Program-made: the position numbers and the translations under genes | Shown: piece after piece, positions 1 through 10,202 of the stretch | How the letters are laid out: each line of letters opens with the position of its first letter | Numbering within the stretch: the stretch's first letter is position 1 | The notes under the pieces: model-generated | Database searches by the model: none | What the model was told of the DNA's origin: nothing | Seen by the model: only the letters and a program-made list of their open reading frames with translations | Assembly (NCBI GenBank): GCA_002699085.1 | Contig: PAAR01000023.1 | Coordinates: forward strand, 1 to 64,000 | Direction of reading: 5' to 3' | DNA: 64,000 nt | From: Micavibrio sp. | GTDB taxonomy: Bacteria; Pseudomonadota; Alphaproteobacteria; Micavibrionales; UBA9664

Positions 1-1166
1 ATTTTCTCAACGACACCAGCACCAACAGTACGTCCACCTTCACGGATAGCGAAGCGAAGACCTTCGTTCATGGCGATTGGAGCAATAAGCTCAACTTCCA
101 TGTTGATGTTGTCACCAGGCATAACCATCTCTGTACCAGCTGGCAAGCTTACCATACCTGTTACGTCTGTCGTTCTGAAGTAGAACTGTGGACGGTAATT
201 TGCAAAGAATGGTGTGTGACGGCCACCTTCGTCTTTCGACAAGATATACGCCTCAGCTTTGAACTTTTTGTGTGGTGTGATTGAACCAGGCTTACATAGT
301 ACTTGACCACGTTCAACTTCCTCACGTTTTGTACCACGAAGCAACGCACCAATATTGTCACCCGCTTCACCAGAATCTAGCAACTTACGGAACATCTCAA
401 CACCAGTACATGTTGTTTTTTGTGTATCTTTAATACCAACGATCTCAATTTCATCACCAACATTTAAAACACCTTGCTCAATACGGCCTGTACATACTGT
501 ACCACGACCAGAAATCGAGAAAACGTCCTCAATCGGCATCAAGAATGGACGATCTTTATCACGTTGTGGTTGTGGAATATACGCATCCACAGCCGCCATC
601 AATTCACGGATCTTGTTCTCGCCAATTTCAGGGTCACGACCTTCAAGTGCTGCCAACGCAGAACCTGCAATAATCGGTATATCATCGCCAGGGAAATCAT
701 ATGAAGACAATAGCTCACGAATTTCCATTTCAACCAATTCTAGCAATTCAGGATCATCAACTTGGTCAACTTTGTTCATGAATACAACCAATGCTGGTAC
801 ACCAACCTGACGAGCAAGCAAAATGTGCTCACGTGTCTGTGGCATAGGACCATCAGCAGCGTTCACCACCAAGATACCACCATCCATCTGTGCCGCACCT
901 GTAATCATGTTCTTAACATAGTCAGCGTGACCTGGGCAGTCTACGTGTGCATAGTGACGGGCATCTGTTTCATACTCAACATGCGCTGTTGAAATTGTGA
1001 TACCACGTGCACGCTCTTCAGGTGCTGCATCAATCATGTCATACGCTTTGAAATCACCAAAATATTTCGTGATCGCTGCTGTCAGCGTTGTCTTACCATG
1101 GTCAACGTGACCAATCGTTCCAATATTCGCATGTGGCTTACTGCGATCAAACTTTTCTTTACCCAT
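1..1166 (-). CDS. tuf: Elongation factor Tu (3' end outside window)
   Basis: GTPase that delivers aminoacyl-tRNA to the ribosome. Translating the minus strand from the ATG at 1166 gives an open frame to the window edge that reads as EF-Tu. It has the P-loop GHVDHGKT at residues 19-26, the switch II motif DCPGH, and NKVD for guanine recognition. About 388 codons are present of a usual 394-397, so only the last few residues are missing. It is the last visible gene of the str operon, 33 bp after fusA. Identity is certain from conservation. Confidence 0.97.
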   Translation of the reverse strand, partial: MGKEKFDRSKPHANIGTIGHVDHGKTTLTAAITKYFGDFKAYDMIDAAPEERARGITISTAHVEYETDARHYAHVDCPGHADYVKNMITGAAQMDGGILVVNAADGPMPQTREHILLARQVGVPALVVFMNKVDQVDDPELLELVEMEIRELLSSYDFPGDDIPIIAGSALAALEGRDPEIGENKIRELMAAVDAYIPQPQRDKDRPFLMPIEDVFSISGRGTVCTGRIEQGVLNVGDEIEIVGIKDTQKTTCTGVEMFRKLLDSGEAGDNIGALLRGTKREEVERGQVLCKPGSITPHKKFKAEAYILSKDEGGRHTPFFANYRPQFYFRTTDVTGMVSLPAGTEMVMPGDNINMEVELIAPIAMNEGLRFAIREGGRTVGAGVVEK

Positions 1167-1199
1167 TTTCTTAGTCCTTTCTTAAAAACTCAAAATTAC

Positions 1200-3320
1200 T
1201 TATTCACTTACGCCCATTTTTTCTTTTACTTCAGCAGCAACATTTGCAGGCACTGGTTCATAATGGTCATAAACCATAGAGAATTGCGCACGACCTGAAG
1301 ACATAGAACGGAGCGGATTAATATAACCAAACATGTTAGCTAGTGGCACCATCGCTGTAATAACTTTTGCATTACCACGATCATCCATGCTCGCAACTTG
1401 ACCACGACGTGAATTCAAGTCACCAATAATATCACCCATATATTCTTCAGGTGTTACTACTTCAACTTTCATCACCGGCTCAAGCAACTGAGGACCTGCT
1501 TTTTGCAAAGCCTCACGGAAACCCATACGACCAGCAATCTCGAACGCCAACACAGAAGAGTCAACATCGTGATATGCACCATCATAAAGTGTTACATGGA
1601 AATCGATTACAGGGAAACCAGCAATAATGCCGTTTTCTTTGCGCTGATCGATACCTTTTTCAACACCAGGGATATATTCTTTAGGAATGTTACCGCCTGT
1701 AACTTTGTTTTCAAATGTGAAACCAGAATCTAATTCACCTGGCTTAACGATCATTTTAACACGCGCAAACTGACCAGAACCACCAGACTGTTTTTTGTGT
1801 GTGTAATCAATATCAACTTCTTTTGTGATTGTTTCACGGTAAGCAACCTGAGGCGCACCAATATTCGCTTCAACCTTGAACTCACGTTTCATACGGTCAA
1901 CAAGAATATCCAAGTGAAGCTCGCCCATACCTTTCATGATCGTTTGACCAGATTCATGGTCAACAGATACTTGGAAAGACGGATCTTCCGCAGCCAAACG
2001 CTGTAAAGCGATAGACATTTTCTCTTGGTCCGCTTTTGTTTTTGGCTCAACAGCAATCTCAATAACTGGTGTTGGGAACTCCATACGCTCAAGAATAACT
2101 GGCTTGTTTACATCACAAAGTGTGTCACCTGTTGTTGTGTCTTTAAGACCAACAAGCGCTACAATATCACCCGCAGAGGCTTTTTTGATTTCCTCACGGT
2201 TATTTGAGTGCATCAACAACATACGACCAACACGCTCACGCTTGTCTTTAACTGTATTTTGCACATAAGAACCTGATTCAAGAACACCAGAATAAATACG
2301 CACGAATGTTAATGTACCAACGAACGGGTCGTTCATAATCTTAAATGCAAGAGCAGAAAACGGCTCTTTAACATCAGGGTTACGAAGATCAGGCGTTTCG
2401 CCATCCATTTTAACACCTTTAATTGCACCAATATCTAGCGGAGAAGGCAGATAATCAACAACCGCATCAAGCATCGGCTGAACACCTTTGTTTTTGAAAG
2501 CAGAACCGCACATTACAGGTACGAACGCACCAGAAATAGTACCCTTACGGATACATGCTTTTAGCGTTGCTTGGTCAGGCTCATTACCTTCTAAGTATTG
2601 TTCCATTGCTGCATCATCTAATTCAACAGCCATTTCAACTAATTTTTCACGATATTCTTTTGCTTGCTCAAGCATATCCGCTGGAATTTCTTCTTCACGG
2701 AACGTTGCGCCAAGATTCTCAGAATCCCAAATAACCGCTTTCATTTTCACAAGATCAACAAGACCTTCAAATTTATCTTCAGAACCGATCGGTAACTGAA
2801 TAGCCAAAGGTTTTGTACCTAAGCGATCAATCATCATTTTGATACAGTTATAAAAATCTGCACCAATTTTATCCATTTTGTTCACGAAACACATACGTGG
2901 GACACGGTACTTATCACCTTGACGCCATACTGTTTCAGTTTGCGGCTCAACACCCGCATTCGCATCAAACACAGCGATTGCACCATCAAGAACACGCAAT
3001 GAACGCTCAACTTCAATTGTGAAGTCAACGTGACCAGGTGTATCAATAATATTCAAACGGAAAGGCGCACCAGCATCAACACCGTGTTCTGGACCATTCC
3101 AAAATGTTGTCGTTGCAGCAGACGTAATCGTAATACCACGCTCTTGCTCTTGCTCCATCCAGTCCATTGTTGCGGCACCATCATGCACCTCACCAATTTT
3201 GTGAGATTTACCAGAATAGAACAACACACGCTCAGTTGTTGTGGTCTTACCCGCATCAATATGCGCCATAATCCCAAAGTTTCTGTAATGCGAAATGTTA
3301 ATGTCGTCTGTACTACTCAT
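1200..3320 (-). CDS. fusA: Elongation factor G
   Basis: Ribosomal translocase GTPase, 706 residues, the normal length for EF-G. The P-loop AHIDAGKTT is at residues 19-27, followed by RGITI (switch I), DTPGH (switch II) and NKMD. The C-terminal domains run intact to the end. It lies 38 bp after rpsG and 33 bp before tuf in the classical order rpsL-rpsG-fusA-tuf. Expected to be co-transcribed from the promoter upstream of rpsL. Nothing in the sequence suggests a paralogous mitochondrial-type EF-G. Confidence 0.98.
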   Translation of the reverse strand: MSSTDDINISHYRNFGIMAHIDAGKTTTTERVLFYSGKSHKIGEVHDGAATMDWMEQEQERGITITSAATTTFWNGPEHGVDAGAPFRLNIIDTPGHVDFTIEVERSLRVLDGAIAVFDANAGVEPQTETVWRQGDKYRVPRMCFVNKMDKIGADFYNCIKMMIDRLGTKPLAIQLPIGSEDKFEGLVDLVKMKAVIWDSENLGATFREEEIPADMLEQAKEYREKLVEMAVELDDAAMEQYLEGNEPDQATLKACIRKGTISGAFVPVMCGSAFKNKGVQPMLDAVVDYLPSPLDIGAIKGVKMDGETPDLRNPDVKEPFSALAFKIMNDPFVGTLTFVRIYSGVLESGSYVQNTVKDKRERVGRMLLMHSNNREEIKKASAGDIVALVGLKDTTTGDTLCDVNKPVILERMEFPTPVIEIAVEPKTKADQEKMSIALQRLAAEDPSFQVSVDHESGQTIMKGMGELHLDILVDRMKREFKVEANIGAPQVAYRETITKEVDIDYTHKKQSGGSGQFARVKMIVKPGELDSGFTFENKVTGGNIPKEYIPGVEKGIDQRKENGIIAGFPVIDFHVTLYDGAYHDVDSSVLAFEIAGRMGFREALQKAGPQLLEPVMKVEVVTPEEYMGDIIGDLNSRRGQVASMDDRGNAKVITAMVPLANMFGYINPLRSMSSGRAQFSMVYDHYEPVPANVAAEVKEKMGVSE

Positions 3321-3358
3321 AATATAAAGTCCTTATAACCCTGTTATCTTCTATCCAA

Positions 3359-3910
3359 TTACCATCTAAAGTGAGCAAAAGCCTTATTCGCTTCAGCCAT
3401 TTTATGTGTGTCTTCACGTTTTTTCACAGCTGACCCACGGTCATTTGCTGCGTCCAAAATTTCATGTGCCAAACGCTCAGTCATTGTGTTCTCAGAACGT
3501 TTGCGAGCTGCACCAATCAACCAACGCATAGCCAAAGCCGATGCACGGTATGGCTTAACTTCAACAGGCACCTGATATGTCGCACCACCAACACGGCGTG
3601 AACGTACTTCCAAATAAGGTGCTGTTTTTTTCAACGCTTTGTGGAATACACGAAGACCTTTATGCTTCATGCCACCCGCTGAACCAGCAGATGATTTTCC
3701 TTCTTCGCCTTCTGTTTCTACAGCAGCTTCATCAAGAAGATCATTTGATGCTTTTTTCTCAACAATTTCCAATGCGTCATAAACAATACGCTCAGCAACA
3801 GATTTTTTACCATCCTGCATAAGGTTGTTCATGAACTTTGATAGAACCAAGTCATTAAACTTTGGATCTGGAAGAATTTCTCTTTTTTCTGCGCGATGAC
3901 GACGTGACAT
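3359..3910 (-). CDS. rpsG: 30S ribosomal protein S7 with internal insertion
   Basis: Small-subunit protein that nucleates assembly of the 16S 3' domain. The N-terminus ([16 protein letters not shown]), the [15 protein letters not shown] motif and the C-terminal half match S7. The protein is 183 residues against about 156 for typical bacterial S7. The extra 27 or so residues fall near positions 54-85 between helix 2 and the SRRVGG strand, and are rich in Glu, Gly and Ser. The reading frame is intact, so this is a real in-frame insertion and not a frameshift. Second gene of the str operon. Confidence 0.97.
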   Translation of the reverse strand: MSRRHRAEKREILPDPKFNDLVLSKFMNNLMQDGKKSVAERIVYDALEIVEKKASNDLLDEAAVETEGEEGKSSAGSAGGMKHKGLRVFHKALKKTAPYLEVRSRRVGGATYQVPVEVKPYRASALAMRWLIGAARKRSENTMTERLAHEILDAANDRGSAVKKREDTHKMAEANKAFAHFRW

Positions 3911-3912
3911 GC

Positions 3913-4284
3913 CTATTTACCTTTCTTCGTACCATATTGTGAGCGAGACTTCTTACGGTCTTTAACTCCTTGTGTATCCAACGCTCCACGAACGACTGTA
4001 TAACGAACACCCGGTAAGTCTTTTACACGACCACCACGAACAAGCACGACTGAGTGCTCCTGAAGATTGTGGCCTTCACCTGGGATATAACAAATAACTT
4101 CAAATCCTGAAGTCAAACGAACCTTAGCGACCTTACGTAAAGCTGAGTTCGGCTTTTTAGGTGTTGTTGTATACACACGTGTACACACACCACGTTTTTG
4201 CGGATTACGCTTCAACGCTCTGTTCTTTTTAACTTTTTTCTGTAGCTCACGTGGCTTACGAATTAACTGCTGTATGGTTGGCAT
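3913..4284 (-). CDS. rpsL: 30S ribosomal protein S12
   Basis: Decoding-centre ribosomal protein of 123 residues, the usual length. It carries the invariant [19 protein letters not shown] segment that contains the streptomycin-site lysine, and the GVRYxVVRG region. First gene of the str operon. The stop is 2 bp before the rpsG start, so the two are probably translationally coupled. An AGGAAA-like ribosome site precedes the ATG. Confidence 0.98.
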   Translation of the reverse strand: MPTIQQLIRKPRELQKKVKKNRALKRNPQKRGVCTRVYTTTPKKPNSALRKVAKVRLTSGFEVICYIPGEGHNLQEHSVVLVRGGRVKDLPGVRYTVVRGALDTQGVKDRKKSRSQYGTKKGK

Positions 4285-4445
4285 TCTTTCAAGCTTTCCT
4301 AACTTTATTTATATCAATGATGTGGGGGATGAAATAATCGATCAAAACAACGCCGAAAAAATTCGGGCATTTTGATGGAGAGGAACTGTGTTTAATGCAG
4401 TCAAATTCTAGCTTACGACCAGTTCATCCATTCACATGTGCGCGG

Positions 4446-4475
4446 ACTATATCCTCAAGGCGCAGCGTATGTCAA
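4446..4475 (-). promoter_or_regulatory. Candidate sigma70-type promoter of the str operon
   Basis: On the minus strand TTGACA (4475-4470) is followed after 18 bp by TATAGT (4451-4446), close to the housekeeping consensus. Transcription would begin near 4440 and leave a leader of about 155 nt before rpsL. The leader contains a short hairpin (CCGAA/TTCGG) near 4350-4370. No other gene lies between this site and rpsL, which supports its assignment. Not tested. Confidence 0.7.
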
Positions 4476-4513
4476 CAAAAGAATGCAGATTTTTTAAAGA
4501 AAAAGAGAATTTA

Positions 4514-4837
4514 TTAAGGATCAGTTCTTGGGACAATAAACAGAGCCAATAATCCTGCTCTTATTTTGGCTAAATCGACAAGCTCTTTATTCTTATATTT
4601 GATATAGAATAAAGGCAGCATCAGCACCATAATAAGCGAGCCTGACATTATAAGAGGGGCGTTATTGAACGCCAGCCCATTTATCAGCCAACCAAGATTA
4701 CCCAAAAAAGAAAAGGTCAACGTCATTGCGGAGAGACTTTTACTATCGCGCGTTCGCCAAGTCTTTAATACTTGTGGTAAAAAAGTTAATGTCGCCAAAA
4801 TTGACGCAAAAAACCCAGCTAACTCCCCAAAAACCAT
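4514..4837 (-). CDS. SemiSWEET-like PQ-loop membrane protein
   Basis: A 107-residue protein with three predicted transmembrane helices (about 5-22, 38-56 and 63-82) and the PQ-loop signature LPQVLKTW near residues 20-27. This is the layout of bacterial SemiSWEET sugar transporters, which form a pore as dimers. The substrate cannot be read from sequence. The C-terminal 20 residues extend past the usual end of the third helix. It is a monocistronic gene between rpsL and pepA, on the same strand as both. Confidence 0.75.
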   Translation of the reverse strand: MVFGELAGFFASILATLTFLPQVLKTWRTRDSKSLSAMTLTFSFLGNLGWLINGLAFNNAPLIMSGSLIMVLMLPLFYIKYKNKELVDLAKIRAGLLALFIVPRTDP

Positions 4838-4901
4838 ATAAACCCCTTTATGTTAGTTTTTAGGGTACTAAACAGAGGTTAATATTTCGTAAAACTAAAA
4901 T

Positions 4902-6389
4902 TTAGCTATTGATTAGGGTATACAAAAGGTCAACGCCGTAACCTGTCGCGCCTTTGGCGTACAAATCACCGTCCTTGAACGACCAGACAACGCCCGCCAC
5001 ATCAAAATGTGCCCAAGACACGTCTTTTTCGACAAAATTCTTTAAAAACGCTGCTGCCGTAGAAGCACCAGCAAAAGCACCATCGCCTAAGTTTTTAAGA
5101 TCGGCAGCACTTCCTTTGACTTCCTTATCCCATGCTTCAGTCATCGGCATACGCCACGCTTTATCAGCAGTGTCGTTACTCGCCACATCAATTTTCGCCC
5201 AAAACGCATCATCTGGCGTGAATACACCACCAAATTCATGTCCTAACGCAACCATACAAGCACCTGTCAATGTCGCAATATCAACGAGTTTTTTCGATTT
5301 ATATTCTTTTTGCACATATGTCATTGCATCACACATTGCTAAACGCCCCTCAGCATCCGTGTTCAACACTTCTATTGTTTGCCCAGAAAGCGACTTAATA
5401 ATATCCGATGGACGATACGCATTACTAGAGACCATATTTTCAGCCAACGCTAAAACGGCCACGACATGTTTTTTTGATTTTGCCAATGCTAACGATTTCA
5501 TCACACCCGAAACAATCCCAGCGCCTCCCATATCAAATTGCATCCAATGCATATTAGATGTCTTTATATTATAACCGCCTGTATCAAAGGTAATTCCTTT
5601 ACCCACAATTGCCAGATCAGGCGTTTTACTCACCTTGCCTTTGCCGTTATATTCCAATACTACCATGCGTGGTTGACGAGCTGAGCCTTGCCCCACCGCC
5701 ATAATGGCGCCAGCACCCATTTTAAGTAATTTTTTCTCATCAATGATTGTTACCTTAACACCCAAAGGTTTAAGTTCTTTTTCAACGATTTTAGCAAAAC
5801 TCTCTGGATAAAGATCATTCGGCGGCATAGATACAAGATCACGGGTAAAATCAACACCCCCTATTAATGCTTCAACCTCTTTAAAGCCTTTCTTAACAGC
5901 CGACAACTCTTCTGCATCAAGCGTTACTGAGTGAATATCAGCCTTTGCTTCATCTTCTTTTTTCTTTGTTTTATAGCGATCAAAAACATAGTTACGACGT
6001 AACAACCCTTCTGCGATCAAATTAAACTTCTCAACAGCTAAAACTTTATCTTCTTCATATAAATATAAGGCTTTTTCTGCTGAAGCTGTTTTTAAAGCTA
6101 CTTGTAGCTTACCGCCTAACTGGCGCAATTTTTGATCCGTGATTTCTTTCACATCACCAATACCCATAATAAGGACACGCTTATAGGCGGCTGATTTTGG
6201 TAAAGGCACGATAATTGATTGACCATATTTGGCCTTAAAACCATTATCATTAGAAAGCGTATGACTAATATGCCCTTTCACTGAATCATCCAGCATTTTT
6301 GCTTTATTCGGTAGCTTCTTAATGTCCGTTAAAAAAAGGATTGCTGTGTCATAAGATATTTGTGCATTTTTACCGAAAAGGATTTTCAT
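4902..6389 (-). CDS. pepA: Cytosol (leucyl) aminopeptidase, M17 family
   Basis: Manganese/zinc aminopeptidase of 495 residues that removes N-terminal residues from peptides in the cytoplasm. The M17 signature NTDAEGRL is at about residues 342-349. The metal-binding segments GKGITFDTGG and MxxDMGGAG precede it. The N-terminal macro-like domain is present, so the length is normal. The gene is divergent from lptF with a 70-bp gap, an arrangement common in proteobacteria. In some species PepA also binds DNA; nothing here speaks to that. Confidence 0.95.
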   Translation of the reverse strand: MKILFGKNAQISYDTAILFLTDIKKLPNKAKMLDDSVKGHISHTLSNDNGFKAKYGQSIIVPLPKSAAYKRVLIMGIGDVKEITDQKLRQLGGKLQVALKTASAEKALYLYEEDKVLAVEKFNLIAEGLLRRNYVFDRYKTKKKEDEAKADIHSVTLDAEELSAVKKGFKEVEALIGGVDFTRDLVSMPPNDLYPESFAKIVEKELKPLGVKVTIIDEKKLLKMGAGAIMAVGQGSARQPRMVVLEYNGKGKVSKTPDLAIVGKGITFDTGGYNIKTSNMHWMQFDMGGAGIVSGVMKSLALAKSKKHVVAVLALAENMVSSNAYRPSDIIKSLSGQTIEVLNTDAEGRLAMCDAMTYVQKEYKSKKLVDIATLTGACMVALGHEFGGVFTPDDAFWAKIDVASNDTADKAWRMPMTEAWDKEVKGSAADLKNLGDGAFAGASTAAAFLKNFVEKDVSWAHFDVAGVVWSFKDGDLYAKGATGYGVDLLYTLINS

Positions 6390-6459
6390 GGGAGACTTTC
6401 TATGCTTGAGATGAATTATTCACTTCAAAAATGATTGATGATAGTCTATTTGTCAATCC

Positions 6460-7581
6460 ATGCGCGTATTTGAACGACATCTTTTGAAAAATTTGATTTT
6501 GGCGACGTTTTTTATAACGGTAGTGCTCACGGGCATTATTATGCTGGCGCAGTCGCTAAAATTTCTTGAGATTATCATTCAAGCCGGCGCACCCGCCACT
6601 ACCTTCTTAAAAATGATTGGCTTTGCGATCCCTCGTTTTTTAGAAATTATTCTGCCGCTCTCTTTATTTGGTGGTGTCCTATTCCTTTACAACAAAATGC
6701 TGGCTGATTCAGAGCTTGTCATTATGCGCAATGCAGGCTGTTCCCCCATGACTCTTTCAAGGCCTGCTTTGTACTTAGCCAGTGCCGCATGTCTATTTAT
6801 GTTCTTTATGACAACATGGCTGGCACCTAATTTTCTAACTCAATTACAATCTATCCGTCATGTTGCTAAAGCTGAGTATTCTGCTTTAATTTTTCGTGAG
6901 GGTGTTTTCACCTCTCTTAAAAATGGTATTACCGTTTATATTCGTCATCGCGGAGAAAACAATAGCCTCAATGGCATTGTCGTTTATGACAGCCGTCCAG
7001 AAAATATCACGCCCATCCTCATTACCGCACAAAAAGGCCAAGCTTTTTCATCTGAAGAAAAAGGCCAACAAATCATCGTCTTCAAAGGCTCACGTCAGCA
7101 ATATAACCCTAAAACAGGCGTATTATCCCGCTTAAATTTTGATCGTTATAGCATTGATATTCCTGAGGCTGTTGTGCCACTTGCTAATCGCTGGAAAGAG
7201 CCAAGTGAACGAAATTTTGCAGAACTACTCAATCCCAATATGAGTAACGCAGAAGATCGTAAAAACTTGAGAGATTTCTTTGTCGAAGCGCATCGACGTA
7301 TTACAATACCAATTCTATGCTTCAGCTTTACTTTAACAGCCTTAGCTTTCTTATTAACGGGCGGCACAAGAAGACGTGGCTATGGCTCAAAAATGATCAC
7401 AGCGACACTAACAGTCGTTATTTTACAAAGTTTATATTTAGCTAGCTTTAATATGGCGAATAATAACCTAATTGGCCTAGCTCTTATGTACGGCATTACC
7501 TTTGTACCAATCATCATCTCACTTCTTATTCTACTCAGACCTCTATCAGCCAAAACAAAGCGAGTGTCTCATGCTACCTAG
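6460..7581 (+). CDS. lptF: LPS export permease LptF
   Basis: Inner-membrane subunit of the LptB2FG transporter that extracts lipopolysaccharide and passes it to LptC. At 373 residues it has the YjgP/YjgQ family layout: N-terminal helices (about 10-115), a periplasmic beta-jellyroll domain (about 125-255) and three C-terminal helices. The start follows directly from the family N-terminus (MRVFERHLLKN). The next gene, lptG, begins inside its last codons, so the two are coupled. Confidence 0.95.
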   Translation: MRVFERHLLKNLILATFFITVVLTGIIMLAQSLKFLEIIIQAGAPATTFLKMIGFAIPRFLEIILPLSLFGGVLFLYNKMLADSELVIMRNAGCSPMTLSRPALYLASAACLFMFFMTTWLAPNFLTQLQSIRHVAKAEYSALIFREGVFTSLKNGITVYIRHRGENNSLNGIVVYDSRPENITPILITAQKGQAFSSEEKGQQIIVFKGSRQQYNPKTGVLSRLNFDRYSIDIPEAVVPLANRWKEPSERNFAELLNPNMSNAEDRKNLRDFFVEAHRRITIPILCFSFTLTALAFLLTGGTRRRGYGSKMITATLTVVILQSLYLASFNMANNNLIGLALMYGITFVPIIISLLILLRPLSAKTKRVSHAT

Positions 7582-8665
7582 CCATATACATCGCTATACT
7601 ATTGCCACGTTTTTAAAAAGTTTCATTACACTCCTCGTTATGCTTTTTGCACTTATAGTTATGTTCGATTCAATCGAACTATTAAGGCGTGCTGCAAAAG
7701 TTGATGGGCTGCCCTTCTCCCAAATAATACAACTCGCACTGTTTAAACTACCGGATGCTGGACAAGAGGTGTTTCCTTTCGTCATTCTATTCTCTTCTAT
7801 CCTAACATATTGGACATTAAACAAACGAAGTGAACTCGTTATATATCGAGGCGCAGGACTCTCCGCTTGGCAATTCACTTTACCTGTAGCATTTACTGCT
7901 TTTTGTATTGGTGTAATCTTCCTTTTCATTCTTAATCCGCTTTCTACATTAATGCTCGGACGTTATGAAGTGCTGGAAAGCAAGCATCTAGGCTCACCAC
8001 AAAATATTGTCACTCTGTCAAAGAATGGACTTTGGCTCAAACAGGACAAACCATACACGAACATCATTCTACATGCAGGTGGTTTTGATATTAATAGCTG
8101 GACACTATCCGATGTCACATTATTATACCTCAATAAAAACGATAGCTTCCAGAAACGTGTGGATGCACCTACAGCTCTCCTAAATGACAAAGAATGGTTG
8201 CTTCACAATGCCGTTATTAACGGTGCATCAATGCAATCTATGGAAAACAAAAAGAACTATGCCATAGAAACAGACCTTTCACGTCAAGACATCATAGATT
8301 CTTTCGCTGACCCCAAGCTTGTCTCTTTTTGGTCTTTACCCGCCTACATTGATTTAATGGATGAATCAGGCATTTCAACCCGATCAACAAGAATGCATTA
8401 CCTTAATCTTTTAACACAGCCATTCTTTTTTACTTTTATTGCATTACTGGCAGCTTCTTTTTGCTTAAAGCCCGCTCGATTACAGAATGTCTCCACATTA
8501 CTTGGATTAACACTTCTTAGTGCTTTTGGCCTATTCTTTTTATCCAATTTTTTACAGGCTTTAGGCGCATCAGAGCAACTCCCAGTGTTCTTATCCGCTT
8601 GGGCCCCTAGTTTCATTACACTATTATTAGCTGTGAATATAATCATGGTAAATGAAGATGGTTAG
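7571..8665 (+). CDS. lptG: LPS export permease LptG
   Basis: Partner of LptF in the LPS transporter. The ATG at 7571 (MLPSHIHRY) lies inside the end of lptF with an 11-bp overlap and gives a 364-residue protein of the expected length. A longer in-frame start at 7502 would lie within lptF and is less likely. Six transmembrane helices flank a periplasmic domain. In many alphaproteobacteria lptD and surA follow; here mlaA follows, and no lptD is in the window. Confidence 0.94.
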   Translation: MLPSHIHRYTIATFLKSFITLLVMLFALIVMFDSIELLRRAAKVDGLPFSQIIQLALFKLPDAGQEVFPFVILFSSILTYWTLNKRSELVIYRGAGLSAWQFTLPVAFTAFCIGVIFLFILNPLSTLMLGRYEVLESKHLGSPQNIVTLSKNGLWLKQDKPYTNIILHAGGFDINSWTLSDVTLLYLNKNDSFQKRVDAPTALLNDKEWLLHNAVINGASMQSMENKKNYAIETDLSRQDIIDSFADPKLVSFWSLPAYIDLMDESGISTRSTRMHYLNLLTQPFFFTFIALLAASFCLKPARLQNVSTLLGLTLLSAFGLFFLSNFLQALGASEQLPVFLSAWAPSFITLLLAVNIIMVNEDG

Positions 8666-8675
8666 AAAAAGTCCA

Positions 8676-8704
8676 TTGACCTTTATTATCTTAACGATTA
8701 TTTA
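8676..8704 (+). promoter_or_regulatory. Candidate promoter of mlaA-mlaC
   Basis: TTGACC (8676-8681), a 17-bp spacer and TATTTA (8699-8704) lie just after the lptG stop and about 70 bp before mlaA. The match is fair. Assigned because it is the best hexamer pair in the gap. Confidence 0.5.
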
Positions 8705-8772
8705 AACAGCTGGATTTATAAATAAAGACTGATATAGTTACAAAGAATACTCTCAATTTTAAAGGGCTGCAT

Positions 8773-9540
8773 ATGCGTATTTTAGTTTTAACATTTTTAT
8801 TAGCGATAGCATTGCCGTTCTCTGTGCAAGCACAAGAAGCGGACAGACAATACGAAACAGGCTATAGCGACCCCATTGAAGGCGTTAACCGTGGTATCTT
8901 CACATTTAACAGTGTTGTTGATGAATATGTCTTTGATCCAATCATCTCTGGTTACCGTTTTGCCGTCCCTAGAGAAGGTCGTCAGGCTATTACAAATTTC
9001 TTACGCAACTTGAAAACACCCGTAAATCTAGCTAATCAACTTTTGCAAGGTGATTTAAACGGTGCAGGCGTTACATTATTCCGCTTCGTAACAAACACAT
9101 TAACTGGCTTTGGTGGTTTCTTAGATAATGCAGGCCGTGAAGGCTGGGCATATGAACGCGAAGACCTGGGTCAAACATTAGCTGTATGGGGCGTAGGTGA
9201 TGGTCCTTATGTGGTTATACCGTTCTTTGGTACAGCGTCTCTACGTGATGCCGTTGGTTATGGCTTAGATTCATTTATGGATCCAATTAACTACATTGAT
9301 GATGATGGCGTGCGTTATGCGTATAACGGCACATTATTCATGGAACAAAAAAATCAACTCTTTGACGTAAGCAACGATTTCAGAGCCAATTCACTTGATC
9401 CATATTCAGCGATGAAAAGTGCTGTATATCAAAACCGTCAGGCTGAAATCGCTGATAGAAATACGCACAATAAGAAAAGAACTGAAACAATTTCTGAAAG
9501 CAATGCATTCGCTATCCCAGATTATGATGGGGACTTCTAA
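8773..9540 (+). CDS. mlaA: MlaA/VacJ family lipid-asymmetry protein
   Basis: Outer-membrane component of the Mla pathway, which removes surface phospholipids and hands them to MlaC. The 255-residue protein has the family core DPIEGVNRGIFTFN near residues 32-45, and the later segments SLRDAVGYGLD and DPINYI. The N-terminus is a signal peptide ending at VQAQ with no lipobox cysteine, so unlike E. coli MlaA it is not predicted to be a lipoprotein. Followed directly by mlaC. Confidence 0.93.
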   Translation: MRILVLTFLLAIALPFSVQAQEADRQYETGYSDPIEGVNRGIFTFNSVVDEYVFDPIISGYRFAVPREGRQAITNFLRNLKTPVNLANQLLQGDLNGAGVTLFRFVTNTLTGFGGFLDNAGREGWAYEREDLGQTLAVWGVGDGPYVVIPFFGTASLRDAVGYGLDSFMDPINYIDDDGVRYAYNGTLFMEQKNQLFDVSNDFRANSLDPYSAMKSAVYQNRQAEIADRNTHNKKRTETISESNAFAIPDYDGDF

Positions 9541-10152
9541 GTGACATTTATAAAATCAGTTTTTCTAGCGTTTTTCCTTCTTACATTCTCGCCAGTTGCC
9601 TTTGCAGCAGATGATACGGCAAAAGCTGAAAGCTTTATTGATGCTCGGGTTAAATCAGCTCTTGAGTTTATTGGTGATAAAGACTTACCTTTTGATGAAA
9701 AGAAAAAGAAATTCTCTGGCGTATTAGAGAGTAGTTTTGATCTTAAAACAATTGCACGTTTCTCACTAGGTCGTTACTGGCATGCACTAGAAGATAGCGA
9801 TAAGCCTGCTTATTTCTCTGCTTTCAAAGAATATATCGTCAATGTATATTCACAACGCTTCAAAGACTATTCAGGAGAAGTTTTCAAAACGACGGGCGCT
9901 CGTATCGATCAAAATGGTGACGTCCTCGTCAATTCTAGCCTAATTCCCGCCGATGGTGCTGCTGTTTCAGTAACATGGCGTGTCCGTGATAAAAAGGGTG
10001 GGATGAAAGTTGTTGATGTAATGATTGAAGGTGTCTCTATGGCCGTCACACAGCGCTCTGACTTTTCATCTATCGTTAGTCGTAATGGTGGCGATGTAAG
10101 TATGCTACTAGCACATTTGCAAGATCAAAACAAAAAACTCGCCGCTCAATAA
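9541..10152 (+). CDS. mlaC: Periplasmic phospholipid carrier MlaC
   Basis: Soluble shuttle between MlaA and the inner-membrane MlaFEDB complex. It is 203 residues, with a signal peptide (cleavage after AFA, about residue 22) and the Tol-Tol-Ttg2D fold motifs ARFSLGRYW and DVMIEGVSM. The start is GTG at 9541, immediately after the mlaA TAA, so the pair is one operon. mlaD lies 4 kb away, and mlaE, mlaF and mlaB are not in the window. Confidence 0.92.
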   Translation: MTFIKSVFLAFFLLTFSPVAFAADDTAKAESFIDARVKSALEFIGDKDLPFDEKKKKFSGVLESSFDLKTIARFSLGRYWHALEDSDKPAYFSAFKEYIVNVYSQRFKDYSGEVFKTTGARIDQNGDVLVNSSLIPADGAAVSVTWRVRDKKGGMKVVDVMIEGVSMAVTQRSDFSSIVSRNGGDVSMLLAHLQDQNKKLAAQ

Positions 10153-10202
10153 TCAAAACATACTGTTATATCCTATGAGAGCGTGATATTCTCGTAATTA
10201 AT

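Noticed and set aside
355..810. Plus-strand frame of 151 codons opposite tuf
   Set aside because: The minus strand encodes EF-Tu without interruption over this stretch.
4954..5574. Plus-strand frame of 206 codons opposite pepA
   Set aside because: Lies wholly within a well-conserved pepA; no motif and no start site.
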